Below are positions 63,202 to 64,000 of a DNA stretch of 64,000 nt, piece by piece (positions within the stretch are counted from its first letter, which is position 1; every line of letters starts with the position of its first letter). Source of the stretch: Caldilineaceae bacterium SB0664_bin_27 (lineage in GTDB: Bacteria; Chloroflexota; Anaerolineae; Caldilineales; Caldilineaceae); NCBI GenBank assembly GCA_009838625.1, contig VXRG01000067.1, forward strand, positions 1-64,000, given 5' to 3'. The notes under the pieces were generated by a model, which was not told the origin of the DNA, did no database searches, and saw nothing but the letters and a program-made list of their open reading frames with translations. Both the position numbers and the translations under genes were made by a program.

Positions 63202-63237
63202 CCCCCTGCATTGGATTCTGATTGCTGAGGAGACTTT

Positions 63238-64000
63238 GTGAGCGGAAATTGGACTCGAAACGCCTTTGTATATCTGCTGATTCTGGTGGCCGCCGCCGCC
63301 CTATTCCTGAATGTCTATGGCCCCAATGAAAGGCCCCAAAGCGTCAGCCTGAGTGATGTCGCCAGACAGATTGAACGCGGCGAAGTTGCCCGTATTGATG
63401 TCCGCGGAGAAAGGTTGCAGCTCTTTTCGCAAGGCAGCGATCAACCTCTGGCCAGCCGCAAGGAAGAGGGCGTTGCATTGACCCGGACATTGGAGGGCAT
63501 GGGTGTCTCCGAAGAGAGGCTGGCCCAAGTTGAAATTAACGTCCAACCCCCTTCAAATTCAGGCAACTGGTTTGCCCTGATCATTAACCTCCTGCCCCTG
63601 ATCCTGATCGCCGGCCTCTTTCTCTTCCTCTTCCGCCAAAGCCAGAGCGGCAACAATCAGGCCCTTTCCTTTGGAAAGAGTAAAGCTCGTATGTTTGTGG
63701 GGGACAGGCCCACAGTCACCTTCACCGATGTCGCCGGTGCCGATGAAGCAAAGCAGGAGCTGGAAGAGATTGTTGAGTTCCTGAAAGAGCCGCAAAAATT
63801 CGTTGCGCTTGGCGCCCGCATCCCCAAGGGCGTACTGCTGGTAGGCCCGCCCGGTACAGGAAAAACGTTGATGGCCAAGGCTGTTTCGGGCGAAGCCGGA
63901 GTGCCCTTCTTCAGCATAAGCGGTTCCGAATTTGTCGAAATGTTCGTAGGTGTAGGCGCAAGCCGCGTGCGCGATCTGTTCGAGCAGGCCAAGCGCAACA
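63238..64000 (+). CDS. ftsH: ATP-dependent zinc metalloprotease FtsH, N-terminal part
   Basis: The window cuts this gene after 254 codons. The visible part has a first membrane segment (about residues 8-25), a short extracytoplasmic domain, a second membrane segment (about 105-130), and the start of the AAA ATPase domain: [11 protein letters not shown], Walker A GPPGTGKT at 203-210, and [20 protein letters not shown]. The protease domain with its HEXXH zinc site must lie beyond the window. The GTG start follows GAGGAGA by about five bases. FtsH degrades damaged and regulatory membrane and cytosolic proteins. Confidence 0.93.
   Translation, partial: MSGNWTRNAFVYLLILVAAAALFLNVYGPNERPQSVSLSDVARQIERGEVARIDVRGERLQLFSQGSDQPLASRKEEGVALTRTLEGMGVSEERLAQVEINVQPPSNSGNWFALIINLLPLILIAGLFLFLFRQSQSGNNQALSFGKSKARMFVGDRPTVTFTDVAGADEAKQELEEIVEFLKEPQKFVALGARIPKGVLLVGPPGTGKTLMAKAVSGEAGVPFFSISGSEFVEMFVGVGASRVRDLFEQAKRN

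Overview
The window looks like one contiguous piece of a GC-rich bacterial chromosome, most likely from the Chloroflexota (Caldilineales/Anaerolineae-like). This is inference from gene content and style: several exported proteins carry Thr/Pro-rich linkers, lipoproteins and membrane-tethered proteins are common, there is an HrcA/CIRCE heat-shock circuit, an archaeal-type HMG-CoA synthase beside a class II HMG-CoA reductase, and no outer-membrane assembly genes. No rRNA, tRNA, CRISPR array, prophage or intact insertion sequence was recognised.

Layout. 0.3-5.9 kb: a DUF3179 lipoprotein and a three-gene minus-strand operon of membrane-anchored surface proteins. 6.1-11.6 kb: gamma-glutamyltransferase, UDP-glucose pyrophosphorylase and a tandem-duplicated FemX-like transferase. 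11.9-14.8 kb: ModA and ModB without ModC, and a formiminotransferase. 15.2-17.9 kb: a family 2 glycosyltransferase and a polyprenyl-phosphate sugar transferase. 17.9-21.2 kb: hrcA-grpE behind a CIRCE operator, a GNAT protein and a YvlD-like membrane protein. 21.3-25.3 kb: sbcD-sbcC. 25.3-28.8 kb: a GT1 glycosyltransferase coupled to an SH3/cytochrome c/sugar-dehydrogenase lipoprotein. 28.8-37.3 kb: the translation operon nusA-ylxR-infB-rbfA-nrnA-truB-ribF, read leftward from a promoter with a terminator-like hairpin in its leader. 37.3-38.7 kb: a structured, repeat-rich intergenic region.

38.7-44.5 kb holds a zinc-ribbon coiled-coil protein and a group of carbohydrate/amide oxidation enzymes: epimerase-type dehydrogenase, creatininase-family amidase, 2-hydroxyacid dehydrogenase, propeller lactonase and SDR. 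45-49.8 kb is an exported-protein region: a DsbA-like thiol oxidase, a DsbB-cytochrome c fusion, a tethered surface protein and a Fn3-LRR protein. 50-54.8 kb is pth-mfd. 54.8-57.3 kb is mvaS-mvaA, the entry to the mevalonate pathway. 57.5-61.9 kb encodes three membrane proteins, two of them resembling complex I antiporter subunits but almost without lysine. The window ends with a phytanoyl-CoA dioxygenase-family enzyme and the first part of ftsH.

The best candidates for undescribed biology are the lysine-depleted antiporter-like trio, the DsbB-cytochrome c fusion next to its DsbA partner, and the SH3-cytochrome c-sugar dehydrogenase lipoprotein. The nusA leader hairpin and the repeat-bounded intergenic region beside it follow. 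Most promoters I can recognise share an extended -10 of the form TGnTAnAnT, and two of them would give nearly leaderless mRNAs.
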